DNA of 64,000 bases from Chrysemys picta bellii (GCF_011386835.1 NW_027052938.1:1-64000), one strand, 5' to 3'. Shown: positions 37,101 to 51,382, counted from the stretch's first letter. The notes: generated by a model from the letters alone, not told the origin. Translations and numbers: made by a program.

Positions 37101-39350
37101 CAGTGCCCGGTGTCAGAGGCCCGTGGCCCCTTAGAGACCAGCAAACCTGGTTTGCTAGCGATGCAGTGCCCGGTGTCAGAGGCCCGTGGCCCCTTAGAGA
37201 CCAGCAAACCTGGTTTGCTAGAGATGCAGTGCCCGGTGTCAGAGGCCCGTGGCCCCTTAGAGACCAGCAAACCTGGTTTGCTAGAGATGCAGTGCCTTGT
37301 GTCAGAGACCTGTGGCCCCTTAGAGACTAGCAAACTTGGTTTGCTAGAGATGCAGTGCCTTGTGTCAGAGACCTGTGGCCCCTTAGAGACTAGCAAACTT
37401 GGTTTGCTAGAGATGCAGTGCCTTGTGTCAGAGACCTGTGGCCCCTTAGAGACTAGCAAACTTGGTTTGCTAGAGATGCAGTGCCTTGTGTCAGAGACCT
37501 GTGGCCCCTTAGAGACTAGCAAACTTGGTTTGCTAGCGATGCAGTGCCTTGTGTCAGAGACCTGTGGCCCCTTAGAGACTAGCAAACTTGGTTTGCTAGA
37601 GATGCAGTGCCTTGTGTCACAGACCTGTGGCCCCTTAGAGACTAGCAAACCTGGTTTGCTAGAGATGCAGTGCCCGGTGTGAGAGGCCCGTGGCCCCTTA
37701 GAGACCAGCAAACCTGGTTTGCTAGCGATGCAGTGCCCGGTGTCAGAGGCCCGTGGCCCCTTAGAGACCAGCAAACCTGGTTTGCTAGAGATGCAGTGCC
37801 CGGTGTCAGAGGCCCGTGGCCCCTTAGAGACCAGCAAACCTGGTTTGCTAGAGATGCAGTGCCCGGTGTCAGAGGCCCGTGGCCCCTTAGAGACTAGCAA
37901 ACCTGGTTTGCTAGAGATGCAGTGCCCGGTGTCAGAGGCCCGTGGCCCCTTAGAGACTAGCAAACCTGGTTTGCTAGCGATGCAGTGCCTTGTGTCACAG
38001 ACCTGTGGCCCCTTAGAGACTAGCAAACTTGGTTTGCTAGAGATGCAGTGCCTTGTGTCAGAGACCTGTGGCCCCTTAGAGACTAGCAAACTTGGTTTGC
38101 TAGAGATGCAGTGCCTTGTGTCAGAGACCTGTGGCCCCTTAGAGACTAGCAAACTTGGTTTGCTAGAGATGCAGTGCCTTGTGTCACAGGCCCGTGGCCC
38201 CTTAGAGACTAGCAAACCTGGTTTGCTAGCGATGCAGTGCCTTGTGTCAGAGACCTGTGGCCCCTTAGAGACTAGCAAACTTGGTTTGCTAGAGATGCAG
38301 TGCCTTGTGTCAGAGACCTGTGGCCCCTTAGAGACTAGCAAACTTGGTTTGCTAGAGATGCAGTGCCTTGTGTCAGAGACCTGTGGCCCCTTAGAGACTA
38401 GCAAACTTGGTTTGCTAGCGATGCAGTGCCTTGTGTCAGAGACCTGTGGCCCCTTAGAGACTAGCAAACTTGGTTTGCTAGCGATGCAGTGCCTTGTGTC
38501 ACAGGCCTGTGGCCCCTTAGAGACTAGCAAACCTGGTTTGCTAGCGATGCAGTGCCTTGTGTCACAGGCCCGTGGCCCCTTAGAGACTAGCAAACCTGGT
38601 TTGCTAGCGATGCAGTGCCTTGTGTCAGAGACCTGTGGCCCCTTAGAGACTAGCAAACTTGGTTTGCTAGAGATGCAGTGCCTTGTGTCAGAGACCTGTG
38701 GCCCCTTAGAGACTAGCAAACTTGGTTTGCTAGCGATGCAGTGCCTTGTGTCACAGGCCTGTGGCCCCTTAGAGACTAGCAAACTTGGTTTGCTAGCGAT
38801 GCAGTGCCTTGTGTCACAGTCCTGTGGCCCCTTAGAGACTAGCAAACTTGGTTTGCTAGCGATGCAGTGCCTTGTGTCACAGACCTGTGGCCCCTTAGAG
38901 ACTAGCAAACTTGGTTTGCTAGCGATGCAGTGCCTTGTGTCACAGACCTGTGGCCCCTTAGAGACTAGCAAACCTGGTTTGCTAGAGATGCAGTGCCTTG
39001 TGTCACAGACCTGTGGCCCCTTAGAGACTAGCAAACTTGGTTTGCTAGAGATGCAGTGCCTTGTGTCACAGACCTGTTGCCCCTTAGAGACTAGCAAACT
39101 TGGTTTGCTAGAGATGCAGTGCCTTGTGTCACAGACCTGTGGCCCCTTAGAGACTAGCAAACTTGGTTTGCTAGAGATGCAGTGCCTTGTGTCAGAGACC
39201 TGTGGCCCCTTAGAGACTAGCAAACTTGGTTTGCTAGAGATGCAGTGCCTTGTGTCAGAGACCTGTGGCCCCTTAGAGACTAGCAAACTTGGTTTGCTAG
39301 AGATGCAGTGCCTTGTGTCAGAGACCTGTGGCCCCTTAGAGACTAGCAAA
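34140..39350. repeat. Higher-order repeat, 9,451-bp offset, copy 1
   Basis: About 5.2 kb whose monomer order is nearly reproduced 9,451 bp to the right (150 x 63 + 1, the extra base coming from the 64-bp monomer at 42072). Shared markers are the C-type sections starting at 34331/43782, 37040/46491 and 37670/47121, and the rare GTGGCCTCTTAG at about 35864/45315. A GGTGTGAGAGG change at 37680 is private to this copy. Confidence 0.85.
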
Positions 39351-39549
39351 CTTGGTTTGCTAGAGATGCAGTGCCCGGTGTCAGAGGCCTGTGGCCCCTT
39401 AGAGACCAGCAAACCTGGTTTGCTAGCGATGCAGTGCCCGGTGTCAGAGGCCCGTGGCCCCTTAGAGACCAGCAAACCTGGTTTGCTAGAGATGCAGTGC
39501 CCGGTGTCAGAGGCCCGTGGCCCCTTAGAGACCAGCAAACCTGGTTTGC

Positions 39550-42500
39550 TAGAGATGCAGTGCCTTGTGTCAGAGACCTGTGGCCCCTTAGAGACTAGCA
39601 AACTTGGTTTGCTAGAGATGCAGTGCCTTGTGTCAGAGACCTGTGGCCCCTTAGAGACTAGCAAACTTGGTTTGCTAGAGATGCAGTGCCTTGTGTCAGA
39701 GACCTGTGGCCCCTTAGAGACTAGCAAACTTGGTTTGCTAGAGATGCAGTGCCTTGTGTCAGAGACCTGTGGCCCCTTAGAGACTAGCAAACTTGGTTTG
39801 CTAGCGATGCAGTGCCTTGTGTCAGAGACCTGTGGCCCCTTAGAGACTAGCAAACTTGGTTTGCTAGAGATGCAGTGCCTTGTGTCACAGACCTGTGGCC
39901 CCTTAGAGACTAGCAAACCTGGTTTGCTAGAGATGCAGTGCCCGGTGTCAGAGGCCCGTGGCCCCTTAGAGACCAGCAAACCTGGTTTGCTAGCGATGCA
40001 GTGCCCGGTGTCAGAGGCCCGTGGCCCCTTAGAGACCAGCAAACCTGGTTTGCTAGAGATGCAGTGCCCGGTGTCAGAGGCCCGTGGCCCCTTAGAGACC
40101 AGCAAACCTGGTTTGCTAGAGATGCAGTGCCCGGTGTCAGAGGCCCGTGGCCCCTTAGAGACTAGCAAACCTGGTTTGCTAGAGATGCAGTGCCCGGTGT
40201 CAGAGGCCCGTGGCCCCTTAGAGACTAGCAAACCTGGTTTGCTAGCGATGCAGTGCCTTGTGTCACAGACCTGTGGCCCCTTAGAGACTAGCAAACTTGG
40301 TTTGCTAGAGATGCAGTGCCTTGTGTCAGAGACCTGTGGCCCCTTAGAGACTAGCAAACTTGGTTTGCTAGAGATGCAGTGCCTTGTGTCAGAGACCTGT
40401 GGCCCCTTAGAGACTAGCAAACTTGGTTTGCTAGAGATGCAGTGCCTTGTGTCACAGGCCCGTGGCCCCTTAGAGACTAGCAAACCTGGTTTGCTAGCGA
40501 TGCAGTGCCTTGTGTCAGAGACCTGTGGCCCCTTAGAGACTAGCAAACTTGGTTTGCTAGAGATGCAGTGCCTTGTGTCAGAGACCTGTGGCCCCTTAGA
40601 GACTAGCAAACTTGGTTTGCTAGAGATGCAGTGCCTTGTGTCAGAGACCTGTGGCCCCTTAGAGACTAGCAAACTTGGTTTGCTAGCGATGCAGTGCCTT
40701 GTGTCAGAGACCTGTGGCCCCTTAGAGACTAGCAAACTTGGTTTGCTAGCGATGCAGTGCCTTGTGTCACAGGCCTGTGGCCCCTTAGAGACTAGCAAAC
40801 CTGGTTTGCTAGCGATGCAGTGCCTTGTGTCACAGGCCCGTGGCCCCTTAGAGACTAGCAAACCTGGTTTGCTAGCGATGCAGTGCCTTGTGTCAGAGAC
40901 CTGTGGCCCCTTAGAGACTAGCAAACTTGGTTTGCTAGAGATGCAGTGCCTTGTGTCAGAGACCTGTGGCCCCTTAGAGACTAGCAAACTTGGTTTGCTA
41001 GCGATGCAGTGCCTTGTGTCACAGGCCTGTGGCCCCTTAGAGACTAGCAAACTTGGTTTGCTAGCGATGCAGTGCCTTGTGTCACAGTCCTGTGGCCCCT
41101 TAGAGACTAGCAAACTTGGTTTGCTAGCGATGCAGTGCCTTGTGTCACAGACCTGTGGCCCCTTAGAGACTAGCAAACTTGGTTTGCTAGCGATGCAGTG
41201 CCTTGTGTCACAGACCTGTGGCCCCTTAGAGACTAGCAAACCTGGTTTGCTAGAGATGCAGTGCCTTGTGTCACAGACCTGTGGCCCCTTAGAGACTAGC
41301 AAACTTGGTTTGCTAGAGATGCAGTGCCTTGTGTCACAGACCTGTTGCCCCTTAGAGACTAGCAAACTTGGTTTGCTAGAGATGCAGTGCCTTGTGTCAC
41401 AGACCTGTGGCCCCTTAGAGACTAGCAAACCTGGTTTGCTAGAGATGCAGTGCCTTGTGTCAGAGACCTGTGGCCCCTTAGAGACTAGCAAACTTGGTTT
41501 GCTAGAGATGCAGTGCCTTGTGTCAGAGACCTGTGGCCCCTTAGAGACTAGCAAACTTGGTTTGCTAGAGATGCAGTGCCTTGTGTCAGAGACCTGTGGC
41601 CCCTTAGAGACTAGCAAACTTGGTTTGCTAGAGATGCAGTGCCTTGTGTCAGAGACCTGTGGCCCCTTAGAGACTAGCAAACCTGGTTTGCTAGAGATGC
41701 AGTGCCCGGTGTCAGAGGCCTGTGGCCCCTTAGAGACCAGCAAACCTGGTTTGCTAGAGATGCAGTGCCTGGTGTCAGAGACCCGTGGCCCCTTAGAGAC
41801 TAGCAAACCTGGTTTGCTAGAGATGCAGTGCCTGGTGTCAGAGACCCGTGGCCCCTTAGAGACTAGCAAACCTGGTTTGCTAGAGATGCAGTGCCCGGTG
41901 TCAGAGACCCGTGGCCCCTTAGAGACCAGCAAACCTGGTTTGCTAGCGATGCAGTGCCCGGTGTCAGAGGCCCGTGGCCCCTTAGAGACCAGCAAACCTG
42001 GTTTGCTAGCGATGCAGTGCCCGGTGTCAGAGGCCCGTGGCCCCTTAGAGACCAGCAAACCTGGTTTGCTAGCAGATGCAGTGCCCGGTGTCAGAGGCCC
42101 GTGGCCCCTTAGAGACCAGCAAACCTGGTTTGCTAGAGATGCAGTGCCTTGTGTCAGAGACCTGTGGCCCCTTAGAGACTAGCAAACTTGGTTTGCTAGA
42201 GATGCAGTGCCTTGTGTCAGAGACCTGTGGCCCCTTAGAGACTAGCAAACTTGGTTTGCTAGAGATGCAGTGCCTTGTGTCAGAGACCTGTGGCCCCTTA
42301 GAGACTAGCAAACTTGGTTTGCTAGCGATGCAGTGCCTTGTGTCAGAGACCTGTGGCCCCTTAGGGACTAGCAAACTTGGTTTGCTAGAGATGCAGTGCC
42401 TTGTGTAACAGACCTGTGGCCCCTTAGAGACTAGCAAACCTGGTTTGCTAGAGATGCAGTGCCCGGTGTCAGAGGCCCGTGGCCCCTTAGAGACCAGCAA

Positions 42501-44200
42501 ACCTGGTTTGCTAGCGATGCAGTGCCCGGTGTCAGAGGCCCGTGGCCCCTTAGAGACCAGCAAACCTGGTTTGCTAGAGATGCAGTGCCCGGTGTCAGAG
42601 GCCCGTGGCCCCTTAGAGACCAGCAAACCTGGTTTGCTAGAGATGCAGTGCCCGGTGTCAGAGGCCCGTGGCCCCTTAGAGACTAGCAAACCTGGTTTGC
42701 TAGAGATGCAGTGCCCGGTGTCAGAGGCCCGTGGCCCCTTAGAGACTAGCAAACCTGGTTTGCTAGCGATGCAGTGCCTTGTGTCACAGACCTGTGGCCC
42801 CTTAGAGACTAGCAAACTTGGTTTGCTAGAGATGCAGTGCCTTGTGTCAGAGACCTGTGGCCCCTTAGAGACTAGCAAACTTGGTTTGCTAGCGATGCAG
42901 TGCCTTGTGTCAGAGACCTGTGGCCCCTTAGAGACTAGCAAACTTGGTTTGCTAGAGATGCAGTGCCTTGTGTCACAGACCTGTGGCCCCTTAGAGACTA
43001 GCAAACCTGGTTTGCTAGCGATGCAGTGCCTTGTGTCAGAGACCTGTGGCCCCTTAGAGACTAGCAAACTTGGTTTGCTAGAGATGCAGTGCCTTGTGTC
43101 AGAGACCTGTGGCCCCTTAGAGACTAGCAAACTTGGTTTGCTAGCGATGCAGTGCCTTGTGTCAGAGACCTGTGGCCCCTTAGAGACTAGCAAACCTGGT
43201 TTGCTAGAGATGCAGTGCCTTGTGTCAGAGACCTGTGGCCCCTTAGAGACTAGCAAACTTGGTTTGCTAGCGATGCAGTGCCTTGTGTCAGAGACCTGTG
43301 GCCCCTTAGAGACTAGCAAACTTGGTTTGCTAGCGATGCAGTGCCTTGTGTCACAGGCCTGTGGCCCCTTAGAGACTAGCAAACTTGGTTTGCTAGCGAT
43401 GCAGTGCCTTGTGTCACAGTCCTGTGGCCCCTTAGAGACTAGCAAACTTGGTTTGCTAGCGATGCAGTGCCTTGTGTCACAGACCTGTGGCCCCTTAGAG
43501 ACTAGCAAACTTGGTTTGCTAGAGATGCAGTGCCTTGTGTCACAGACCTGTGGCCCCTTAGAGACTAGCAAACTTGGTTTGCTAGAGATGCAGTGCCTTG
43601 TGTCAGAGACCTGTGGCCCCTTAGAGACTAGCAAACTTGGTTTGCTAGCGATGCAGTGCCTTGTGTCAGAGACCTGTGGCCCCTTAGAGACTAGCAAACT
43701 TGGTTTGCTAGAGATGCAGTGCCTTGTGTCACAGACCTGTGGCCCCTTAGAGACTAGCAAACCTGGTTTGCTAGAGATGCAGTGCCCGGTGTCAGAGGCC
43801 CGTGGCCCCTTAGAGACCAGCAAACCTGGTTTGCTAGCGATGCAGTGCCCGGTGTCAGAGGCCCGTGGCCCCTTAGAGACCAGCAAACCTGGTTTGCTAG
43901 AGATGCAGTGCCCGGTGTCAGAGGCCCGTGGCCCCTTAGAGACCAGCAAACCTGGTTTGCTAGAGATGCAGTGCCCGGTGTCAGAGGCCCGTGGCCCCTT
44001 AGAGACTAGCAAACCTGGTTTGCTAGAGATGCAGTGCCCGGTGTCAGAGGCCCGTGGCCCCTTAGAGACTAGCAAACCTGGTTTGCTAGCGATGCAGTGC
44101 CTTGTGTCACAGACCTGTGGCCCCTTAGAGACTAGCAAACTTGGTTTGCTAGAGATGCAGTGCCTTGTGTCAGAGACCTGTGGCCCCTTAGAGACTAGCA
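39550..44200. repeat. Higher-order repeat, 7,182/7,183-bp offset, copy 1
   Basis: Matches 46733-51382 at +7,183 bp left of the 64-bp monomer at 42072 and +7,182 bp (114 x 63) to its right. Markers are C-type sections at 39938/47121, 41891/49074, 42459/49641 and 43782/50964, and a rare CTTAGGGACTAG at 42361/49543. The extra base at 42072 and a GTGTAACAG change at 42406 are private to this copy, so they post-date the duplication. Confidence 0.87.
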
Positions 44201-47200
44201 AACTTGGTTTGCTAGCGATGCAGTGCCTTGTGTCAGAGACCTGTGGCCCCTTAGAGACTAGCAAACTTGGTTTGCTAGAGATGCAGTGCCTTGTGTCACA
44301 GACCTGTGGCCCCTTAGAGACTAGCAAACCTGGTTTGCTAGAGATGCAGTGCCTTGTGTCAGAGACCTGTGGCCCCTTAGAGACTAGCAAACTTGGTTTG
44401 CTAGAGATGCAGTGCCTTGTGTCACAGACCTGTGGCCCCTTAGAGACTAGCAAACTTGGTTTGCTAGCGATGCAGTGCCTTGTGTCACAGGCCTGTGGCC
44501 CCTTAGAGACTAGCAAACTTGGTTTGCTAGCGATGCAGTGCCTTGTGTCAGAGACCTGTGGCCCCTTAGAGACTAGCAAACTTGGTTTGCTAGAGATGCA
44601 GTGCCTTGTGTCACAGACCTGTGGCCCCTTAGAGACTAGCAAACTTGGTTTGCTAGCGATGCAGTGCCTTGTGTCAGAGACCTGTGGCCCCTTAGAGACT
44701 AGCAAACTTGGTTTGCTAGAGATGCAGTGCCTTGTGTCACAGACCTGTGGCCCCTTAGAGACTAGCAAACCTGGTTTGCTAGAGATGCAGTGCCTTGTGT
44801 CAGAGACCTGTGGCCCCTTAGAGACTAGCAAACTTGGTTTGCTAGCGATGCAGTGCCTTGTGTCAGAGACCTGTGGCCCCTTAGAGACTAGCAAACTTGG
44901 TTTGCTAGCGATGCAGTGCCTTGTGTCACAGGCCCGTGGCCCCTTAGAGACTAGCAAACCTGGTTTGCTAGCGATGCAGTGCCTTGTGTCACAGACCTGT
45001 GGCCCCTTAGAGACTAGCAAACTTGGTTTGCTAGAGATGCAGTGCCTTGTGTCACAGACCTGTGGCCCCTTAGAGACTAGCAAACTTGGTTTGCTAGCGA
45101 TGCAGTGCCTTGTGTCACAGGCCTGTGGCCCCTTAGAGACTAGCAAACTTGGTTTGCTAGCGATGCAGTGCCTTGTGTCAGAGACCTGTGGCCCCTTAGA
45201 GACTAGCAAACCTGGTTTGCTAGCGATGCAGTGCCTTGTGTCACAGACCTGTGGCCCCTTAGAGACTAGCAAACTTGGTTTGCTAGAGATGCAGTGCCTT
45301 GTGTCAGAGACCTGTGGCCTCTTAGAGACTAGCAAACTTGGTTTGCTAGCGATGCAGTGCCTTGTGTCAGAGACCTGTGGCCCCTTAGAGACTAGCAAAC
45401 TTGGTTTGCTAGAGATGCAGTGCCTTGTGTCACAGACCTGTGGCCCCTTAGAGACTAGCAAACCTGGTTTGCTAGAGATGCAGTGCCTTGTGTCAGAGAC
45501 CTGTGGCCCCTTAGAGACTAGCAAACTTGGTTTGCTAGCGATGCAGTGCCTTGTGTCAGAGACCTGTGGCCCCTTAGAGACTAGCAAACTTGGTTTGCTA
45601 GCGATGCAGTGCCTTGTGTCACAGGCCTGTGGCCCCTTAGAGACTAGCAAACTTGGTTTGCTAGCGATGCAGTGCCTTGTGTCACAGTCCTGTGGCCCCT
45701 TAGAGACTAGCAAACTTGGTTTGCTAGCGATGCAGTGCCTTGTGTCACAGACCTGTGGCCCCTTAGAGACTAGCAAACTTGGTTTGCTAGCGATGCAGTG
45801 CCTTGTGTCACAGACCTGTGGCCCCTTAGAGACTAGCAAACCTGGTTTGCTAGAGATGCAGTGCCTTGTGTCACAGACCTGTGGCCCCTTAGAGACTAGC
45901 AAACTTGGTTTGCTAGAGATGCAGTGCCTTGTGTCACAGACCTGTTGCCCCTTAGAGACTAGCAAACTTGGTTTGCTAGAGATGCAGTGCCTTGTGTCAG
46001 AGACCTGTGGCCCCTTAGAGACTAGCAAACTTGGTTTGCTAGAGATGCAGTGCCTTGTGTCAGAGACCTGTGGCCCCTTAGAGACTAGCAAACTTGGTTT
46101 GCTAGAGATGCAGTGCCTTGTGTCAGAGACCTGTGGCCCCTTAGAGACTAGCAAACTTGGTTTGCTAGAGATGCAGTGCCTTGTGTCAGAGACCTGTGGC
46201 CCCTTAGAGACTAGCAAACTTGGTTTGCTAGAGATGCAGTGCCTTGTGTCAGAGACCTGTGGCCCCTTAGAGACTAGCAAACCTGGTTTGCTAGAGATGC
46301 AGTGCCCGGTGTCAGAGGCCTGTGGCCCCTTAGAGACCAGCAAACCTGGTTTGCTAGAGATGCAGTGCCTGGTGTCAGAGACCCGTGGCCCCTTAGAGAC
46401 TAGCAAACCTGGTTTGCTAGAGATGCAGTGCCTGGTGTCAGAGACCCGTGGCCCCTTAGAGACTAGCAAACCTGGTTTGCTAGAGATGCAGTGCCCGGTG
46501 TCAGAGACCCGTGGCCCCTTAGAGACCAGCAAACCTGGTTTGCTAGCGATGCAGTGCCCGGTGTCAGAGGCCCGTGGCCCCTTAGAGACCAGCAAACCTG
46601 GTTTGCTAGCGATGCAGTGCCCGGTGTCAGAGGCCCGTGGCCCCTTAGAGACCAGCAAACCTGGTTTGCTAGAGATGCAGTGCCCGGTGTCAGAGGCCCG
46701 TGGCCCCTTAGAGACCAGCAAACCTGGTTTGCTAGAGATGCAGTGCCTTGTGTCAGAGACCTGTGGCCCCTTAGAGACTAGCAAACTTGGTTTGCTAGAG
46801 ATGCAGTGCCTTGTGTCAGAGACCTGTGGCCCCTTAGAGACTAGCAAACTTGGTTTGCTAGAGATGCAGTGCCTTGTGTCAGAGACCTGTGGCCCCTTAG
46901 AGACTAGCAAACTTGGTTTGCTAGAGATGCAGTGCCTTGTGTCAGAGACCTGTGGCCCCTTAGAGACTAGCAAACTTGGTTTGCTAGCGATGCAGTGCCT
47001 TGTGTCAGAGACCTGTGGCCCCTTAGAGACTAGCAAACTTGGTTTGCTAGAGATGCAGTGCCTTGTGTCACAGACCTGTGGCCCCTTAGAGACTAGCAAA
47101 CCTGGTTTGCTAGAGATGCAGTGCCCGGTGTCAGAGGCCCGTGGCCCCTTAGAGACCAGCAAACCTGGTTTGCTAGCGATGCAGTGCCCGGTGTCAGAGG

Positions 47201-48800
47201 CCCGTGGCCCCTTAGAGACCAGCAAACCTGGTTTGCTAGAGATGCAGTGCCCGGTGTCAGAGGCCCGTGGCCCCTTAGAGACCAGCAAACCTGGTTTGCT
47301 AGAGATGCAGTGCCCGGTGTCAGAGGCCCGTGGCCCCTTAGAGACTAGCAAACCTGGTTTGCTAGAGATGCAGTGCCCGGTGTCAGAGGCCCGTGGCCCC
47401 TTAGAGACTAGCAAACCTGGTTTGCTAGCGATGCAGTGCCTTGTGTCACAGACCTGTGGCCCCTTAGAGACTAGCAAACTTGGTTTGCTAGAGATGCAGT
47501 GCCTTGTGTCAGAGACCTGTGGCCCCTTAGAGACTAGCAAACTTGGTTTGCTAGAGATGCAGTGCCTTGTGTCAGAGACCTGTGGCCCCTTAGAGACTAG
47601 CAAACTTGGTTTGCTAGAGATGCAGTGCCTTGTGTCACAGGCCCGTGGCCCCTTAGAGACTAGCAAACCTGGTTTGCTAGCGATGCAGTGCCTTGTGTCA
47701 GAGACCTGTGGCCCCTTAGAGACTAGCAAACTTGGTTTGCTAGAGATGCAGTGCCTTGTGTCAGAGACCTGTGGCCCCTTAGAGACTAGCAAACTTGGTT
47801 TGCTAGAGATGCAGTGCCTTGTGTCAGAGACCTGTGGCCCCTTAGAGACTAGCAAACTTGGTTTGCTAGCGATGCAGTGCCTTGTGTCAGAGACCTGTGG
47901 CCCCTTAGAGACTAGCAAACTTGGTTTGCTAGCGATGCAGTGCCTTGTGTCACAGGCCTGTGGCCCCTTAGAGACTAGCAAACCTGGTTTGCTAGCGATG
48001 CAGTGCCTTGTGTCACAGGCCCGTGGCCCCTTAGAGACTAGCAAACCTGGTTTGCTAGCGATGCAGTGCCTTGTGTCAGAGACCTGTGGCCCCTTAGAGA
48101 CTAGCAAACTTGGTTTGCTAGAGATGCAGTGCCTTGTGTCAGAGACCTGTGGCCCCTTAGAGACTAGCAAACTTGGTTTGCTAGCGATGCAGTGCCTTGT
48201 GTCACAGGCCTGTGGCCCCTTAGAGACTAGCAAACTTGGTTTGCTAGCGATGCAGTGCCTTGTGTCACAGTCCTGTGGCCCCTTAGAGACTAGCAAACTT
48301 GGTTTGCTAGCGATGCAGTGCCTTGTGTCACAGACCTGTGGCCCCTTAGAGACTAGCAAACTTGGTTTGCTAGCGATGCAGTGCCTTGTGTCACAGACCT
48401 GTGGCCCCTTAGAGACTAGCAAACCTGGTTTGCTAGAGATGCAGTGCCTTGTGTCACAGACCTGTGGCCCCTTAGAGACTAGCAAACTTGGTTTGCTAGA
48501 GATGCAGTGCCTTGTGTCACAGACCTGTTGCCCCTTAGAGACTAGCAAACTTGGTTTGCTAGAGATGCAGTGCCTTGTGTCACAGACCTGTGGCCCCTTA
48601 GAGACTAGCAAACTTGGTTTGCTAGAGATGCAGTGCCTTGTGTCAGAGACCTGTGGCCCCTTAGAGACTAGCAAACTTGGTTTGCTAGAGATGCAGTGCC
48701 TTGTGTCAGAGACCTGTGGCCCCTTAGAGACTAGCAAACTTGGTTTGCTAGAGATGCAGTGCCTTGTGTCAGAGACCTGTGGCCCCTTAGAGACTAGCAA
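43591..48800. repeat. Higher-order repeat, 9,451-bp offset, copy 2
   Basis: Partner of 34140-39350. Carries the rare GTGGCCTCTTAG near 45315 and the same three C-type sections. It overlaps the 7.18-kb-offset copies on both sides, so this part of the array has been duplicated more than once with different boundaries. Confidence 0.83.
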
Positions 48801-51382
48801 ACTTGGTTTGCTAGAGATGCAGTGCCTTGTGTCAGAGACCTGTGGCCCCTTAGAGACTAGCAAACCTGGTTTGCTAGAGATGCAGTGCCCGGTGTCAGAG
48901 GCCTGTGGCCCCTTAGAGACCAGCAAACCTGGTTTGCTAGAGATGCAGTGCCTGGTGTCAGAGACCCGTGGCCCCTTAGAGACTAGCAAACCTGGTTTGC
49001 TAGAGATGCAGTGCCTGGTGTCAGAGACCCGTGGCCCCTTAGAGACTAGCAAACCTGGTTTGCTAGAGATGCAGTGCCCGGTGTCAGAGACCCGTGGCCC
49101 CTTAGAGACCAGCAAACCTGGTTTGCTAGCGATGCAGTGCCCGGTGTCAGAGGCCCGTGGCCCCTTAGAGACCAGCAAACCTGGTTTGCTAGCGATGCAG
49201 TGCCCGGTGTCAGAGGCCCGTGGCCCCTTAGAGACCAGCAAACCTGGTTTGCTAGAGATGCAGTGCCCGGTGTCAGAGGCCCGTGGCCCCTTAGAGACCA
49301 GCAAACCTGGTTTGCTAGAGATGCAGTGCCTTGTGTCAGAGACCTGTGGCCCCTTAGAGACTAGCAAACTTGGTTTGCTAGAGATGCAGTGCCTTGTGTC
49401 AGAGACCTGTGGCCCCTTAGAGACTAGCAAACTTGGTTTGCTAGAGATGCAGTGCCTTGTGTCAGAGACCTGTGGCCCCTTAGAGACTAGCAAACTTGGT
49501 TTGCTAGCGATGCAGTGCCTTGTGTCAGAGACCTGTGGCCCCTTAGGGACTAGCAAACTTGGTTTGCTAGAGATGCAGTGCCTTGTGTCACAGACCTGTG
49601 GCCCCTTAGAGACTAGCAAACCTGGTTTGCTAGAGATGCAGTGCCCGGTGTCAGAGGCCCGTGGCCCCTTAGAGACCAGCAAACCTGGTTTGCTAGCGAT
49701 GCAGTGCCCGGTGTCAGAGGCCCGTGGCCCCTTAGAGACCAGCAAACCTGGTTTGCTAGAGATGCAGTGCCCGGTGTCAGAGGCCCGTGGCCCCTTAGAG
49801 ACCAGCAAACCTGGTTTGCTAGAGATGCAGTGCCCGGTGTCAGAGGCCCGTGGCCCCTTAGAGACTAGCAAACCTGGTTTGCTAGAGATGCAGTGCCCGG
49901 TGTCAGAGGCCCGTGGCCCCTTAGAGACTAGCAAACCTGGTTTGCTAGCGATGCAGTGCCTTGTGTCACAGACCTGTGGCCCCTTAGAGACTAGCAAACT
50001 TGGTTTGCTAGAGATGCAGTGCCTTGTGTCAGAGACCTGTGGCCCCTTAGAGACTAGCAAACTTGGTTTGCTAGCGATGCAGTGCCTTGTGTCAGAGACC
50101 TGTGGCCCCTTAGAGACTAGCAAACTTGGTTTGCTAGAGATGCAGTGCCTTGTGTCACAGACCTGTGGCCCCTTAGAGACTAGCAAACCTGGTTTGCTAG
50201 CGATGCAGTGCCTTGTGTCAGAGACCTGTGGCCCCTTAGAGACTAGCAAACTTGGTTTGCTAGAGATGCAGTGCCTTGTGTCAGAGACCTGTGGCCCCTT
50301 AGAGACTAGCAAACTTGGTTTGCTAGCGATGCAGTGCCTTGTGTCAGAGACCTGTGGCCCCTTAGAGACTAGCAAACCTGGTTTGCTAGAGATGCAGTGC
50401 CTTGTGTCAGAGACCTGTGGCCCCTTAGAGACTAGCAAACTTGGTTTGCTAGCGATGCAGTGCCTTGTGTCAGAGACCTGTGGCCCCTTAGAGACTAGCA
50501 AACTTGGTTTGCTAGCGATGCAGTGCCTTGTGTCACAGGCCTGTGGCCCCTTAGAGACTAGCAAACTTGGTTTGCTAGCGATGCAGTGCCTTGTGTCACA
50601 GTCCTGTGGCCCCTTAGAGACTAGCAAACTTGGTTTGCTAGCGATGCAGTGCCTTGTGTCACAGACCTGTGGCCCCTTAGAGACTAGCAAACTTGGTTTG
50701 CTAGAGATGCAGTGCCTTGTGTCACAGACCTGTGGCCCCTTAGAGACTAGCAAACTTGGTTTGCTAGAGATGCAGTGCCTTGTGTCAGAGACCTGTGGCC
50801 CCTTAGAGACTAGCAAACTTGGTTTGCTAGCGATGCAGTGCCTTGTGTCAGAGACCTGTGGCCCCTTAGAGACTAGCAAACTTGGTTTGCTAGAGATGCA
50901 GTGCCTTGTGTCACAGACCTGTGGCCCCTTAGAGACTAGCAAACCTGGTTTGCTAGAGATGCAGTGCCCGGTGTCAGAGGCCCGTGGCCCCTTAGAGACC
51001 AGCAAACCTGGTTTGCTAGCGATGCAGTGCCCGGTGTCAGAGGCCCGTGGCCCCTTAGAGACCAGCAAACCTGGTTTGCTAGAGATGCAGTGCCCGGTGT
51101 CAGAGGCCCGTGGCCCCTTAGAGACCAGCAAACCTGGTTTGCTAGAGATGCAGTGCCCGGTGTCAGAGGCCCGTGGCCCCTTAGAGACTAGCAAACCTGG
51201 TTTGCTAGAGATGCAGTGCCCGGTGTCAGAGGCCCGTGGCCCCTTAGAGACTAGCAAACCTGGTTTGCTAGCGATGCAGTGCCTTGTGTCACAGACCTGT
51301 GGCCCCTTAGAGACTAGCAAACTTGGTTTGCTAGAGATGCAGTGCCTTGTGTCAGAGACCTGTGGCCCCTTAGAGACTAGCA
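46733..51382. repeat. Higher-order repeat, 7,182/7,183-bp offset, copy 2
   Basis: Partner of 39550-44200, with the CTTAGGGACTAG marker at 49543 and only 63-bp monomers. Part of the same pattern recurs again farther right (C-type sections at 53232 and 53799, +4,158 bp from 49074 and 49641). Confidence 0.85.

Noticed and set aside
42361..42366. Telomere-like TTAGGG
   Set aside because: A single-base change of TTAGAG in one monomer (and its duplicate at 49543); not tandem and not telomeric.
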